NCBI RefSeq assembly: GCF_050278625.1
Contig: NZ_JBNNTI010000003.1
Location: 1-64,000, forward strand
Direction of reading: 5' to 3'
DNA: 64,000 nt
Source of the DNA: Viridibacillus sp050278625
Lineage (GTDB): Bacteria; Bacillota; Bacilli; Bacillales_A; Planococcaceae
Each line of letters begins with the position of its first letter. Position 1 is the stretch's first letter. The position numbers and the translations under genes were made by a program. Positions 55,001-64,000 of this stretch are shown here, one piece after another. The notes beneath the pieces were generated by a model. That model had not been told where the DNA came from. It saw only the letters and a list, made by a program, of their open reading frames with translations, and made no database searches.

Positions 55001-56252
55001 CGATATAACTCCCTTTTTGTATACCAGGGAAGCAAGCGAATAAGGCACTGCCTCGATGGGTAATATATTCGTTCATTTTGTCTAGTCGGCCTAGACTATT
55101 TTGAATTTTAATGAATTGCTCAGGATTTTTTTGGAATGAAACAAATAGTAATCCTGCATCATATGAGCCTGTAGCATCCATCACGCCAGACGAGTATGAA
55201 TACGAACGGCGTAGTATGCGTGCATCGACAGATTTCGCAAGAAAGACATGTGAAGTTTCAGGGACAATATAATTTCCTTTGTCATCTTTTCGATCGATAT
55301 CCATCGCTTCAAACTCATCTTTTTTGCCGATTGGAGCTCCACTATCACGGTGTCGTCCAAATGTATTCTCTTGTTCTTTTAAAGAAGTTCGGTCCCAAGT
55401 TTCTAAATGTAACTGAATACGACGGGCAACTAAATAAGAACCGCCAGTCATCCAACCTTTAGATTCACCAGACTGTACCCAAACCACTTTATCCATATCT
55501 TTATTACTAGAAGTGATCGGATTTTCTGTGCCATCCTTAAATGCAAATAGATTACGCGGAGTTTGTTTTTTTCCTTTTGAAATAGGAAATGCATTAAAAC
55601 CAGCTTGTGACCATTTCAAAGAAACTTTACCAGAAGCCGCACGTACTAGATTACGCACAGCATGGAACGCAACTTGTGGATCGTCAGCACATGCTTGAAT
55701 GCAAATATCCCCACCTGTATAGGCAGCATCTAACTGGTCTTTTGGAAAGTGAGGTAAGTCTTTTAATTCGTTTGGTTTTTTAGAAGCTAGTCCGAATTCC
55801 TTTCTCTCAAAAAGAGATGGTCCAACTCCAAAGGTAATACTTAAGTTAGCTGCATCAAGTCCTTTGGCTTCCCCAGTATCTTTTGGAGGAACCATGCCAT
55901 TAGCTGTTGAATCGCCAATCATTTCACCGTTCATCAAACGTACAGCAAGAGGTGTCCACATTTTGAACAAATCTTGCAATTCTTGTTTAGAAGTAACTAA
56001 AACGTTTAAAGAGGCGAAATAGATATTTGTTTGCACATCTGTTGCGATTCCAGATTGATGCTTGCCGTAGAAACTTATCTTATTGGTAGCTGTTGAATCG
56101 TCATCTAAGAAATCCATACCAAAGGTTTTGATGACACCTCCAAGACCTGTTGCGCCAATTGCTACACCAGCAGCACCAAGACCAGTTAATTTCAACATCT
56201 TTCTACGTGAAATTTTTTTATCTAAGATTTTTTCGTCTTTTGTTTCAGTCAT
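54975..56252 (-). CDS. efeB: EfeB: Tat-exported Dyp-type haem peroxidase
   Basis: A 425-residue Dyp-type peroxidase. A twin-arginine signal is clear (SRRKMLK at 15-21, then a hydrophobic GAAGVAIGATGLGG). The FAFKDGTENP motif is the Dyp signature (GxxDG region with the distal Asp), and the C-terminal haem region follows. Exported folded through Tat with haem; in EfeUOB it is thought to oxidise ferrous iron. Middle gene of efeOBU. Confidence 0.92.
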   Translation of the reverse strand: MTETKDEKILDKKISRRKMLKLTGLGAAGVAIGATGLGGVIKTFGMDFLDDDSTATNKISFYGKHQSGIATDVQTNIYFASLNVLVTSKQELQDLFKMWTPLAVRLMNGEMIGDSTANGMVPPKDTGEAKGLDAANLSITFGVGPSLFERKEFGLASKKPNELKDLPHFPKDQLDAAYTGGDICIQACADDPQVAFHAVRNLVRAASGKVSLKWSQAGFNAFPISKGKKQTPRNLFAFKDGTENPITSSNKDMDKVVWVQSGESKGWMTGGSYLVARRIQLHLETWDRTSLKEQENTFGRHRDSGAPIGKKDEFEAMDIDRKDDKGNYIVPETSHVFLAKSVDARILRRSYSYSSGVMDATGSYDAGLLFVSFQKNPEQFIKIQNSLGRLDKMNEYITHRGSALFACFPGIQKGSYIGEALFKTL

Positions 56253-56259
56253 TGTAATC

Positions 56260-57126
56260 TCACTCCAATATAGTTCCCATTTGACTTAGTGGTTCTCCAA
56301 GATGGTTTACTGCTTCAGCTAGAGCTTTTGTATCGTCTTTTGTAAGCTCCGTGTAAGAAACGTAACCATCTTTAGTTTCGTATTTAGCTAGCAAATCATT
56401 AACTCCTTTGAATTTTTCATTTAGGTTTTTAGCCAATTCAGGGTCTTTTGCTTCGATTTTATTTTCTAAAATAGTAAAGATTTTTTCGGCACCTTCGACA
56501 TTAGCTTTGAAGTCATATAAGTCAGTATGAGAAAAGATTTCTTCTTCACCTGAAATTTTAGATGTAGAAACTTCGTTCAATAAGTCTATAGCTCCGGTCA
56601 TCATTAAATCAGGAGTTACTTCAACTGTTTCTACTCGCGCACGTAATTCTTTTGCATCTTTAAGTAATTGATTAGCTGTTTTTTCATAGCCTTTTGTTGT
56701 ATTTTCTTCCCATAATCCAAATTCAATTTTGTGGTAGCCACTCCAATCTTCTTTTCCTTGACCTTCTTCTTTTAAATCAGCTAAACGAGCATCAATACGA
56801 GGGTCAAGATCACCGAAGCTTTCAGCGATTGGTTCAGAACGTTCAAAAAACATACGAGCATTTGGGTAGATGGCTTTTGCTTTTTCAATATTGCCAGCTT
56901 TTACAGCAGCAACGAATTTTTCTGTTTCAGTTGTGAATTGGTCCATTTGATCAAGAGCGAATTCTTTATATGCATCCACTTCAGCTTGTAAGTCAATTGC
57001 TTCTGTATCTTTAGTTGTTGCTTCAGTTGATGATTTCTTAACAGTAGATTCCTCATCTGAGCTATTGCATCCTGTTACGATAACGCTTCCTGCTAATAAA
57101 ATGGCTAATAATGATTTTGATTTCAT
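56260..57126 (-). CDS. efeO: EfeO: iron-binding lipoprotein with M75 domain
   Basis: A 288-residue lipoprotein (lipobox VTGC, Cys20), then an imelysin/M75 domain with the HKIEFGLWE motif (HXXE). First gene of the operon, seven bases upstream of efeB. It delivers iron to the EfeU permease. The perfect Fur box lies about 40 bases upstream of its start. Confidence 0.92.
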   Translation of the reverse strand: MKSKSLLAILLAGSVIVTGCNSSDEESTVKKSSTEATTKDTEAIDLQAEVDAYKEFALDQMDQFTTETEKFVAAVKAGNIEKAKAIYPNARMFFERSEPIAESFGDLDPRIDARLADLKEEGQGKEDWSGYHKIEFGLWEENTTKGYEKTANQLLKDAKELRARVETVEVTPDLMMTGAIDLLNEVSTSKISGEEEIFSHTDLYDFKANVEGAEKIFTILENKIEAKDPELAKNLNEKFKGVNDLLAKYETKDGYVSYTELTKDDTKALAEAVNHLGEPLSQMGTILE

Positions 57127-57168
57127 TGATATCCTACTTTCTTTGATTCGATTTTATATCTACAATAA

Positions 57169-57183
57169 TGATAATCATTATCA
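57169..57183 (-). promoter_or_regulatory. Fur box upstream of efeO
   Basis: TGATAATCATTATCA, an exact 7-1-7 Fur box, with further A/T symmetry on both sides. Placed to repress efeOBU when iron is plentiful. Confidence 0.92.
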
Positions 57184-57339
57184 GTGAAAAGTCAATGCTT
57201 TACAAGACAAAAAATTCAAGGGAATGGGATTGGTTTCCTTTTTGGATAAGAGTATACCATTTATAAGGGGGGATATGATTTTTCTTCACTGTACTTCTTA
57301 CAATATATCTGAGTAGATAAATATCTCCTACATCAAATA

Positions 57340-57700
57340 TTGGTATTGGAGAAATTATTAGTTGAGATATACCTTTAATTCTTTATCTAAAAGCAGAAAG
57401 TTCTTATGAAGCTATAATCGCTGAAAACGAACGGGTATGAATAGAGAATGTGTATTTAAAAAAGTTGCATGCCTTAGTTCAAGAGTAGAGAAAATTGAAG
57501 ATTTACAAAAAGCACAAGTGACCTATGAATTAAAGCATGGATTAAAAGTCATCAAAATCTGAATTACTTTAACTACAAGAATTTGAAAGTATGGAACATT
57601 TCAAAATCGAATTAGAAAATACATTCACTATTACAATCACAAATGTATTAAGGCAAAATTAAAAGGAATGAGCTCGGTATAATACCGGACACACTTCTAT
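57340..57700 (+). pseudogene. IS3-family (IS150-like) transposase remnants
   Basis: From about 57393 the plus strand reads SYEAIIAENERV, a stop, IENVYLKKLHALVQE, a stop: the C-terminus of an IS3 OrfA. From about 57567, LQEFESMEHFKIELEN then in another frame YIHYYNHKCIKAKLKGMSSV, a stop, YRTH: the C-terminus of OrfB. The whole integrase core is deleted and at least three stops or frameshifts are present. No terminal repeats are evident. Confidence 0.75.
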
Positions 57701-57741
57701 AGATATAATTAAATTATTTTGTCTAACTTTCTGGGTTTACT

Positions 57742-58092
57742 TCATTTTCGGGGCTCTTTTTTATTATAATCTGCTTCAGAGGTATCGTTATTTCTAGCGT
57801 AAAAAACTTTAACTTTGCCATTCTCCTTGATAAAGTAGTATGTATATTTTTTTTCATTATTAAAAATAATTTCTATACTATTGGATTTGGAACCTTTCAA
57901 ACTTTTATCTTTCACGTACTTAGGAGAAGAATAATCATCCATATTAAACCCTTTATTTTTTAAATAATCAACAACTTCTTCTCTAAGTTTTTCTTCATCT
58001 TTTAATTTCACTTCTTCATATTTTGAAACCCCATAATAGCCCGTCCCACCCAATATAATAATGAGGCAAATTAAAAACACAGACTTTTTCAT
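57742..58092 (-). CDS. DUF3139-type membrane-anchored small protein
   Basis: 116 residues: one N-terminal helix (VFLICLIIILGGTGYYGV) and a charged extracellular domain (YLKNKGFNMDDYSSPKYVKDKSL; NEKKYTYYFIKENGKVKVFY). The layout is that of DUF3139 proteins of Bacillota, function unknown. ATG at 58092 follows AAAGGAG. Confidence 0.75.
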   Translation of the reverse strand: MKKSVFLICLIIILGGTGYYGVSKYEEVKLKDEEKLREEVVDYLKNKGFNMDDYSSPKYVKDKSLKGSKSNSIEIIFNNEKKYTYYFIKENGKVKVFYARNNDTSEADYNKKEPRK

Positions 58093-58558
58093 TTATACAT
58101 ATACTCCTTTGATTAATCTACTTCAGTATCAACAAGAACCAGATTAACATCTTATAGTTTACCCAAATTCATTTCTTAATTTTTTTATAAAACCTGTATC
58201 CTAAATCATTGTCTTTAGATACAATCCTGTGTATTTCATTTCACAACACATTATGAATTTTTACTAGTCATTTAAATCATATCACATTGGTAGTTCTCTC
58301 ATTTTACATTAATACACAAAAATGTTAATACCCTTTTATATTTCAATCTGAAACCTGCCTACTAAAAATGATTTTTCTTCATTGATATCCACTTTGCTTT
58401 TATTTAATCACTATAAGTTAATAAATTGATAGCTTATATATAGAAAAATGAAGTGAATGGAAAATTAAATTTCCGATAGTGTTGTATAAAGTAACAAACA
58501 TGATGAATATAATTTTTTCAATGAAGAGCGTGCATAAACAAGGAGGAAATTAAATGAA
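58093..58558. other. gene-free AT-rich stretch
   Basis: About 465 bases with no frame worth calling and no recognised RNA or repeat. AGGAGG at about 58540 is followed by an ATG that opens only a few codons into the terminator hairpin. Confidence 0.5.
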
Positions 58559-58590
58559 AACTCCTACACCAATTGTCGGTATAGGAGTCT
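58559..58590. terminator. Rho-independent terminator
   Basis: ACTCCTACACC pairs with GGTATAGGAGT around AATTGTC; on the minus strand it closes the methyltransferase gene. Confidence 0.75.
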
Positions 58591-58593
58591 TTA

Positions 58594-59754
58594 TTACTGA
58601 ATATATTCCTTTAATTCTTTTTCTAAAAAAGGCTTTGCGGATAAAAAATTAGTCAATGCATCATAACGTTCTTTTTGAATATCTGTTGGTTTTTTACCTG
58701 TAAAGTAAGCTCGAATTAAAATATTCTTCGGTGTATTCTCCATATCGATAAATTCTAGCAGCTGCGTTTCATAACCAACGAGCGATAAAATTTCCGCGCG
58801 GATAGAGTCTGTAGCTAGAGCTGCAAATCGCTCTTTTACTAAACCGTGTTGAAGCATAATATCGAGTGGTGAAGATTGAATTTGAGTATTTAATTCGTGT
58901 TGGCAACAAGGAACACTTAAAATTACTTTCGCTCCCCATTTTACTGCACGAGCTAATGCCATATCTGTAGCAACATCACATGCATGTAAAGTAACGACCA
59001 TATCGACAGTTGTTTCATTATTATAGTCATTAATATCACCTACCAAAAATTCAAGTTGATCATATTCTAAATCTTTGGCGATTTGAGCACAGTGCTCAAT
59101 GACTTCCTTCTTTAAATCTAAGCCTGTTACACGAATATCCAAGCCTTGCTCAATTTTTAAATAATGATAAAGTGCAAAAGTTAAATAGGATTTACCTGAA
59201 CCAAAATCGATTATACGAATGGTACGGTCTTTCGGTAAATAGTCGAGTGAATCATGGATAAATTCGATAAAACGATTTATCTGTTTGAACTTATCATATT
59301 TTTGTTTTTTTACTTTACCATCAGCAGATTGCACCCCTAAACGGATAAGGAATGGATAAACTGTTTCAGGATCTAACAGGTAATTCTTTTTGCGATTATG
59401 TGAAAGGTTGACCGTTTTATTTGCCGTTTGCTCAACTTTCCAAAATACTTTGTTTTTCTTGGAAAGTTGGATTTGTATATTTTCACTAGTGAATTCCCCA
59501 TGAAATTGACGGAACTGCTCAAATAGCTCATTAACTGTCATTTCAATAGAAGATAAAGGTACATTTTCATGCTTTAAAATACGTTCATATTGATATTCAA
59601 GTTGAATATGATAAATACCCTTTAGTTCAATTGGCTTCAATTTAATACGTTTGATTTCATTTGACTTTGTACGTGGCTGGCTAATTGTAGCAGCTACTAA
59701 TTCTTTATTTAACAATCGTTGTAATAACGCTTGTATCATTTCTTGATATTCCAT
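58594..59754 (-). CDS. SAM-dependent methyltransferase (METTL25/Methyltransf_32-like)
   Basis: A 386-residue class I methyltransferase. The SAM-binding glycine motif is IIDFGSGKSYLTFALYHYL (183-189 core), followed by the acidic GLDLK strand, LHACD at 256-260 and VPCCQH at 281-286. The last two are marks of the METTL25/RRNAD1-type group. The N-terminal 150 residues carry a separate domain. Substrate unknown, RNA or protein likely. Single gene. Confidence 0.83.
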   Translation of the reverse strand: MEYQEMIQALLQRLLNKELVAATISQPRTKSNEIKRIKLKPIELKGIYHIQLEYQYERILKHENVPLSSIEMTVNELFEQFRQFHGEFTSENIQIQLSKKNKVFWKVEQTANKTVNLSHNRKKNYLLDPETVYPFLIRLGVQSADGKVKKQKYDKFKQINRFIEFIHDSLDYLPKDRTIRIIDFGSGKSYLTFALYHYLKIEQGLDIRVTGLDLKKEVIEHCAQIAKDLEYDQLEFLVGDINDYNNETTVDMVVTLHACDVATDMALARAVKWGAKVILSVPCCQHELNTQIQSSPLDIMLQHGLVKERFAALATDSIRAEILSLVGYETQLLEFIDMENTPKNILIRAYFTGKKPTDIQKERYDALTNFLSAKPFLEKELKEYIQ

Positions 59755-59838
59755 TGTTACTCGCCTTCTTTATTGTTTAATAGTTGGCATTAGTGTACCA
59801 TAATTCACCGCCATCAAAGAATAAAAGAAGTTGAGTAA

Positions 59839-61224
59839 TTATTTTTTGTCAATATATGAAAGTGTTTTGCCTGTCCATCCAAATAGAATTGTTAAGATTG
59901 GTGATAACAAACAGAATAAGGCAAATGGCAAGTAATCCAAAGTTGAAACGCCTAATACTTTTGTGATGAAAATACCACATACACTCCAAGGAACAAGTGG
60001 GTTTACAACTGTACCTGCATCCTCCATAACACGTGCAAGGTTTTTACTTTTCAAGCCAACCTTTTTGAACTGTGCTTGGAATGCTTCACCTGTTAATAGA
60101 ATAGATAGGTATTGCTCACCGATTAATGTGTTAATTCCAATTGCTGTAACTGCTGCACCTGTTATCACAGAGCCAGTACTTTTAAAGAAGCTTTCTACTT
60201 TTGATAAAAGAGCTTGCACGATACCAAGCGTGAATAATAAGCCACCCATGCTAAGTGCTAAAAGGACAAGTCCGATTGTGAACATCATGCTATTAATACC
60301 GCCGCGTGAAAGTAGGGAATCAATGTCTTCTATACCTGTAGTAGATTTGAAACCATTAAATAAAATGTCCATTACTTCACTAATCCCAAATTGCGTATGG
60401 AAGTATGCAACGATTATAGCTGAGATAGAACTAACTGCTAATGTTAAAATAGCGGGTGTTTTTTTCAAAGTTAGAATGATAAGAATAGCTAAAGGGATTA
60501 GCGTATACCAATGCACCATACCTGTTTGTAACAGACCGTTTTGAAATGCATCAATTTTGTCTGCGTGTTGTAATTCTTTATTCGGCGAAATTGCACCATA
60601 AACAACTAATGAGATAAAAAATGCCGGGATTGTTGTCCATCCCATATTTTTAATATGTTCAAATAAATCTACACCAACAATGGCAGATGAGAGATTTGTC
60701 GTATCAGATAGAGGTGACATTTTATCGCCAAAAAAAGCACCTGAAACGATAGCGCCTGCAGTAATAGCTAAAGAAATATCCATTGCGCTTGCCATACCGA
60801 TAAATGCTACACCGACTGTTGCGGTAGTGGTAAGTGAACTACCAATCGCAACACCAACAATACATGTAACAAGGAAGACTACCGCAAAGAAGAAATGTGG
60901 AGTAATTGTTTGGAAACCTAAGTAAATCATTGTTGGAATGGTACCACCCATCATCCAACTACTAATTAGAATACCGATAAAGAAGAAGATGAAAATGGCA
61001 CTTAAACCTGCTTTGGAGCCTTCAACTAGGCCTTCTTCCAGTTGTCTATAAGAAACCTTTTTGATTAGGCCGTATGTGAGTAACAATAAAATGCTTATAA
61101 TAATTGGCATATGAGGTACTGCATCGAACTTGGCAATACTAATCCCCATTGTTGTAATAATGATGCCTACAAGAAGTAAAGCTTCAAAAAAAGATGGTGT
61201 TATTTTAGCTTGAATACGAAACAT
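59839..61224 (-). CDS. nhaC: NhaC-family transporter (Na+/H+ antiporter or amino acid transporter)
   Basis: A 461-residue membrane protein with about eleven helices, of the NhaC ion transporter family. Family marks include IGIGSSLTTTATVGVAF-like VGVAIGSSLTTTATVGVAF and SGAFFGDKMSPLSDTTNLS. ATG at 61224 after TAGGAGG. The T-box leader just upstream, with a probable tyrosine codon, suggests an amino-acid role in this subgroup. I keep the family name only. Confidence 0.85.
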   Translation of the reverse strand: MFRIQAKITPSFFEALLLVGIIITTMGISIAKFDAVPHMPIIISILLLLTYGLIKKVSYRQLEEGLVEGSKAGLSAIFIFFFIGILISSWMMGGTIPTMIYLGFQTITPHFFFAVVFLVTCIVGVAIGSSLTTTATVGVAFIGMASAMDISLAITAGAIVSGAFFGDKMSPLSDTTNLSSAIVGVDLFEHIKNMGWTTIPAFFISLVVYGAISPNKELQHADKIDAFQNGLLQTGMVHWYTLIPLAILIILTLKKTPAILTLAVSSISAIIVAYFHTQFGISEVMDILFNGFKSTTGIEDIDSLLSRGGINSMMFTIGLVLLALSMGGLLFTLGIVQALLSKVESFFKSTGSVITGAAVTAIGINTLIGEQYLSILLTGEAFQAQFKKVGLKSKNLARVMEDAGTVVNPLVPWSVCGIFITKVLGVSTLDYLPFALFCLLSPILTILFGWTGKTLSYIDKK

Positions 61225-61251
61225 GGAAATCCTCCTAAATTATAAAATGGC

Positions 61252-61470
61252 ATAAAAAAATCCCTCTATCCCTATAAACAGGGACGAAGGAGAACTCCGC
61301 GGTACCACCCTAATTGTTGAATAATTGTATCCAACCACTTAATTAAAACGAGTATCTAATGGTGTAATTCATCTATAGAACAGACCTAAGTTTGCACCAA
61401 CTACTTAGTCTCTAATTGCTGTCTGTAAAATACCTACTATGTCCATCACTCGGAATATATACTTTGTCGC
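61252..61470 (-). promoter_or_regulatory. T-box leader, probably tyrosine, upstream of nhaC
   Basis: Minus-strand T-box AGGGTGGTACCGCGGAG at 61295-61311, followed by a terminator hairpin (TCCCT and AGGGA) and T tract down to 61252. In the stem I region GAATTACACC (61361-61370) offers TAC (Tyr), or TTA (Leu) if shifted by one. TAC matches the layout of the proS T-box and the tyrosine assignment reported for T-boxes before NhaC-type yheL genes. Confidence 0.85.
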
Positions 61471-61859
61471 TTCAACGTATTGAAGTTATTTAAAATAATA
61501 CCATGTTTTAGTTTCTAGTCAATAGATTTGACGTAAATATAATTTTTAAAACGGTGTTTTTATATCTTAGTTCAGGCAAATAAAAGGGGCTATTGGCGAA
61601 ATGATGCCAATCGCTAAGAAAGTAATAGATTATACTTTTATTAAGTTTGCCACTTTATATGTTTCACAAACATACTAGCAATTTGAACATGTTCCTCTGT
61701 TAAGTCTCCATTATAATAATGTAGAAAATTAAAGATTACTCTATTTTATTGGGAAAAAATAAGAATAATTAATAAACTCTACCAATTTATAAGTTAATTA
61801 ATCTGAATTTTATGATAAAATAACGAATATAATACTGCGAGCAAAGGGGGGCATTTTTT
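61471..61859. other. intergenic region upstream of the acyl-CoA synthetase gene
   Basis: About 390 bases between divergent units. It holds the promoters of both; I see no operator palindrome, no RNA motif and no frame. The ribosome site AAAGGGGGG at 61842-61850 leads the synthetase ATG. Confidence 0.5.
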
Positions 61860-63491
61860 ATGTTATTACATAAAACTGTTGGGGAAGTTTTACGCCATAC
61901 AGTGGAAGCGTTTCCAAATAATGAGGCATATGTGTATCCGGAAAATAATGTGAGAAGAACTTATGCGGAATTTGATCATGAAACAGATGAATTAGCTAAG
62001 GCATTTATCGGTATAGGTATTGCAAAAGGGGAGCATATAGCCATTTGGTCAGATAATAAGAGGGAATGGTTACTTAGTCAGTTTGCCTCAGGGAAAATGG
62101 GGGCCGTCCTTGTAACAGTAAATACGAATTATCAAGAAAAAGAACTGGAATATTTACTCCAGCAATCGGACTCGACGACATTGATATTAGGAGAAGAATT
62201 TAAAGGTACTTCCTATATTAATATAATTCAAACAATATGCCCGGAATTAGCAACTTCTAAAAAAGGTTATATTCAGTCAGATAAATTACCTCGATTTAAG
62301 CGTGTAATTGTTATGAGTGAAAATGATTATCTTGGTATTTATAAATGGAGTGAATTTGTAGAATTTGCGGAGCAAGTGACAGATGGGGAATTAGAAGAAC
62401 GTCTCCATTCTCTTGATCCAGATGATGTTATTAATATTCAATACACATCAGGTACAACGGGTTTTCCAAAGGGAGTTATGTTGACACATAATAATGTGAT
62501 TAATAATGGTCAGCTAGTTGGAGAATATATTCACTTAACAGAGCACGACCGTTTGTGCATACCTGTGCCATTTTTCCACTGCTTTGGTTGTGTGATGAGT
62601 ACATTAGCTTCTGTATTACGTGGTGCCACAATGGTAGTGGTGGAACAGTTTGAACCACGTTTAGTTTTACAGACTGTTCAAAATGAAAAGTGTACGGCAC
62701 TACAAGGAGTGCCAACAATGTTCATCGCAGAGTTAAATCATCCTGACTTCGGGAAGTTTGATTTATCTTCACTCCGTACAGGAATTATGGCAGGGTCGAT
62801 TTGTCCAATAGAAGTAATGAAAAAGGTCATTAATGATATGGGTGCTCGTGAAATTACTATTTGCTATGGTCAAACAGAAGCTTCACCAGTTATTACACAA
62901 ACAAGGACGGACGATTCGGTTGAAAAGCGTGTATCTACAGTAGGTAAGCCTCATCCGAATGTAGAAGTGAAGATTATTGACCCAGTGACTGGAGATGAAG
63001 TAGAAGTCGGTACACCGGGTGAATTGTGTACGCGTGGTTATTTAATAATGAAGGGTTACTATAATAACCCGGAAGCTACACATGCAGCAATCGATGACGA
63101 AAGTTGGCTTCATACAGGCGATATCGCGGTTATGGATGAGGATGGATATATCGATATTACGGGGAGGATTAAAGATATGGTTATTCGTGGGGGTGAAAAT
63201 ATTTATCCACGTGAGGTGGAGGAGTTCTTATATGAGCATCCACAAATACAAGATGTTCAGGTTGTCGGAGTACCGGATGAAAAATATGGGGAAGAACTAA
63301 TGGCTTGGGTTATATTAAAAGAAGGGGCATTTGTCACGGAAGAGGAGCTCAGAGCATATTGTAAAGGGAAGATTTCTTATCATAAAATACCGAAATATAT
63401 TCAGTTTATAGATGAATATCCAATGACAGCTTCAGGTAAAATTCAGAAGTTTAGACTAAGAGAATTATCACAAGATTACCTAGTTAAGTGA
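61860..63491 (+). CDS. AMP-forming acyl-CoA synthetase
   Basis: A 543-residue ANL-family enzyme. P-loop YTSGTTGFPKGVMLTH from residue 195, GYGQT-like CYGQTEASPV, the hinge GRIKDMVIRGGENIYPREVE, and the C-terminal catalytic Lys in PMTASGKIQKFRLRE. Length fits medium/long-chain fatty acid or AMP-dependent acyl-CoA ligases. ATG after AAAGGGGGG. It could supply acyl-CoA to the acyl-CoA dehydrogenase operon at 1.3-5 kb, but there is no direct link in the sequence. Confidence 0.9.
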   Translation: MLLHKTVGEVLRHTVEAFPNNEAYVYPENNVRRTYAEFDHETDELAKAFIGIGIAKGEHIAIWSDNKREWLLSQFASGKMGAVLVTVNTNYQEKELEYLLQQSDSTTLILGEEFKGTSYINIIQTICPELATSKKGYIQSDKLPRFKRVIVMSENDYLGIYKWSEFVEFAEQVTDGELEERLHSLDPDDVINIQYTSGTTGFPKGVMLTHNNVINNGQLVGEYIHLTEHDRLCIPVPFFHCFGCVMSTLASVLRGATMVVVEQFEPRLVLQTVQNEKCTALQGVPTMFIAELNHPDFGKFDLSSLRTGIMAGSICPIEVMKKVINDMGAREITICYGQTEASPVITQTRTDDSVEKRVSTVGKPHPNVEVKIIDPVTGDEVEVGTPGELCTRGYLIMKGYYNNPEATHAAIDDESWLHTGDIAVMDEDGYIDITGRIKDMVIRGGENIYPREVEEFLYEHPQIQDVQVVGVPDEKYGEELMAWVILKEGAFVTEEELRAYCKGKISYHKIPKYIQFIDEYPMTASGKIQKFRLRELSQDYLVK

Positions 63492-63499
63492 GTTGTCAT

Positions 63500-63542
63500 G
63501 AGAACAGATCATACGTTGAAGTGGCGTATAATCTGTTCTCTT
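63500..63542 (+). terminator. Rho-independent terminator
   Basis: GAGAACAGATCATACG pairs with CGTATAATCTGTTCTC (one mismatch), followed by TT; the T tract is short. Confidence 0.75.
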
Positions 63543-63657
63543 AGGTAAATTTGAAGATAAATGTTAACGCAATCTGAATAAATATAATATTCTATTTACT
63601 TAAGCTAGAATAATCATGATAAAATAGTTATATTACATAGTTTAAGGGGGATTTAGC

Positions 63658-64000
63658 ATGTCTGATAATATGTATCAACTTATTGCAATTGTTATATATA
63701 TGATTGCAATGTTAGCAATTGGGTGGTATGCATTTAGGCGTACATCTAATTTGACAGATTACATGCTTGGGGGGCGTTCATTAGGACCTGCAGTTACAGC
63801 ATTAAGTGCTGGGGCAGCAGATATGTCAGGTTGGTTATTAATGGGGCTACCTGGTGCAATTTATGCAAGTGGATTAATAGAAGCATGGATTGCGATTGGT
63901 TTAACAGTAGGGGCGTATTTAAACTGGGTATTTGTTGCACCACGTTTACGTATGTACACACAAGTATCAAATAATTCAATTACGATTCCAAGTTATTTAG
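63658..64000 (+). CDS. putP: Sodium/proline symporter PutP-type, N-terminal part
   Basis: ATG at 63658, after AAGGGGG, opens a frame that runs off the window after 114 codons. The visible part has the first helices of the SSS family (LIAIVIYMIAMLAIGWYAF; TDYMLGGRSLGPAVTALSAG; DMSGWLLMGLPGAIY), which match PutP/OpuE. Proline uptake with sodium is the likely role. Partial at the window end. Confidence 0.9.
   Translation, partial: MSDNMYQLIAIVIYMIAMLAIGWYAFRRTSNLTDYMLGGRSLGPAVTALSAGAADMSGWLLMGLPGAIYASGLIEAWIAIGLTVGAYLNWVFVAPRLRMYTQVSNNSITIPSYL

Overview
The window is low-GC DNA from a Gram-positive, spore-former-type Bacillota chromosome. Its gene set (yeeN, ydaJKLMN, sigV-rsiV, efeOBU, ykaA-pit, floT, mhqD-like, T-box leaders, SigA-style AAGGAGG ribosome sites) is Bacillus-like. 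The repeats and overall character fit a Lysinibacillus/Solibacillus-type member of the Planococcaceae. That placement is inference, because no rRNA lies in the window. There is one assembly gap (98 N at 36047-36144), inside a repeat cluster.

Layout. 1-1.3 kb: end of an unrecognised gene, a terminator, two copies of a GC-rich intergenic repeat. 1.3-5 kb: TetR-operator-controlled operon with acyl-CoA dehydrogenase, SDR, TetR and an APH-fold kinase; the combination recalls 4-hydroxyacyl-CoA catabolism. 5-13.5 kb: single genes (GTPase, a VOC gene broken by an 8-bp duplication, MccF-like carboxypeptidase, PadR plus DUF4097 pair, NAD-dependent epimerase, a broken Nudix gene, PlsC, XRE regulator, signal peptidase I). 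13.6-18.7 kb: IS1182-type remnant, large MMPL protein, yeeN, DNA alkylation repair fragment. 19.3-26.3 kb: ydaJKLMN exopolysaccharide operon (lipoprotein GH8, degenerate GGDEF receptor, DUF2334, cellulose-synthase-like GT2, BcsB-like), with tight overlaps.

26.4-36.5 kb: small ATPase, GNAT, YdcF, Nudix, SEC-C/HTH protein, PepF-type peptidase, LTA-synthase-like protein, AI-2E-family permease, second Nudix protein, then a cluster of nested-hairpin repeats around the gap. 36.5-45 kb: proS with a T-box leader, phosphatase, small genes, MhqD-like esterase, transposase remnant with a 45-bp palindrome, MMPL transporter, pit with its DUF47 partner. 45-53 kb: NfeD-flotillin pair, PCYCGC lipoprotein, fumC, sigV-rsiV, ABC transporter pair. 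53-57 kb: efeOBU iron-uptake operon under a perfect Fur box. 57-64 kb: IS3 remnant, DUF3139 gene, methyltransferase, NhaC-family transporter behind a probable tyrosine T-box, acyl-CoA synthetase, and the start of a PutP-type symporter.

Most of the window is ordinary chromosomal backbone. The points most worth a second look are the ACAD/SDR/APH operon with its operator, the YdaK protein that has lost its GGDEF motif but kept the I-site, the nested-hairpin repeat cluster at the gap, the T-box on nhaC, and several genes broken by very small lesions.
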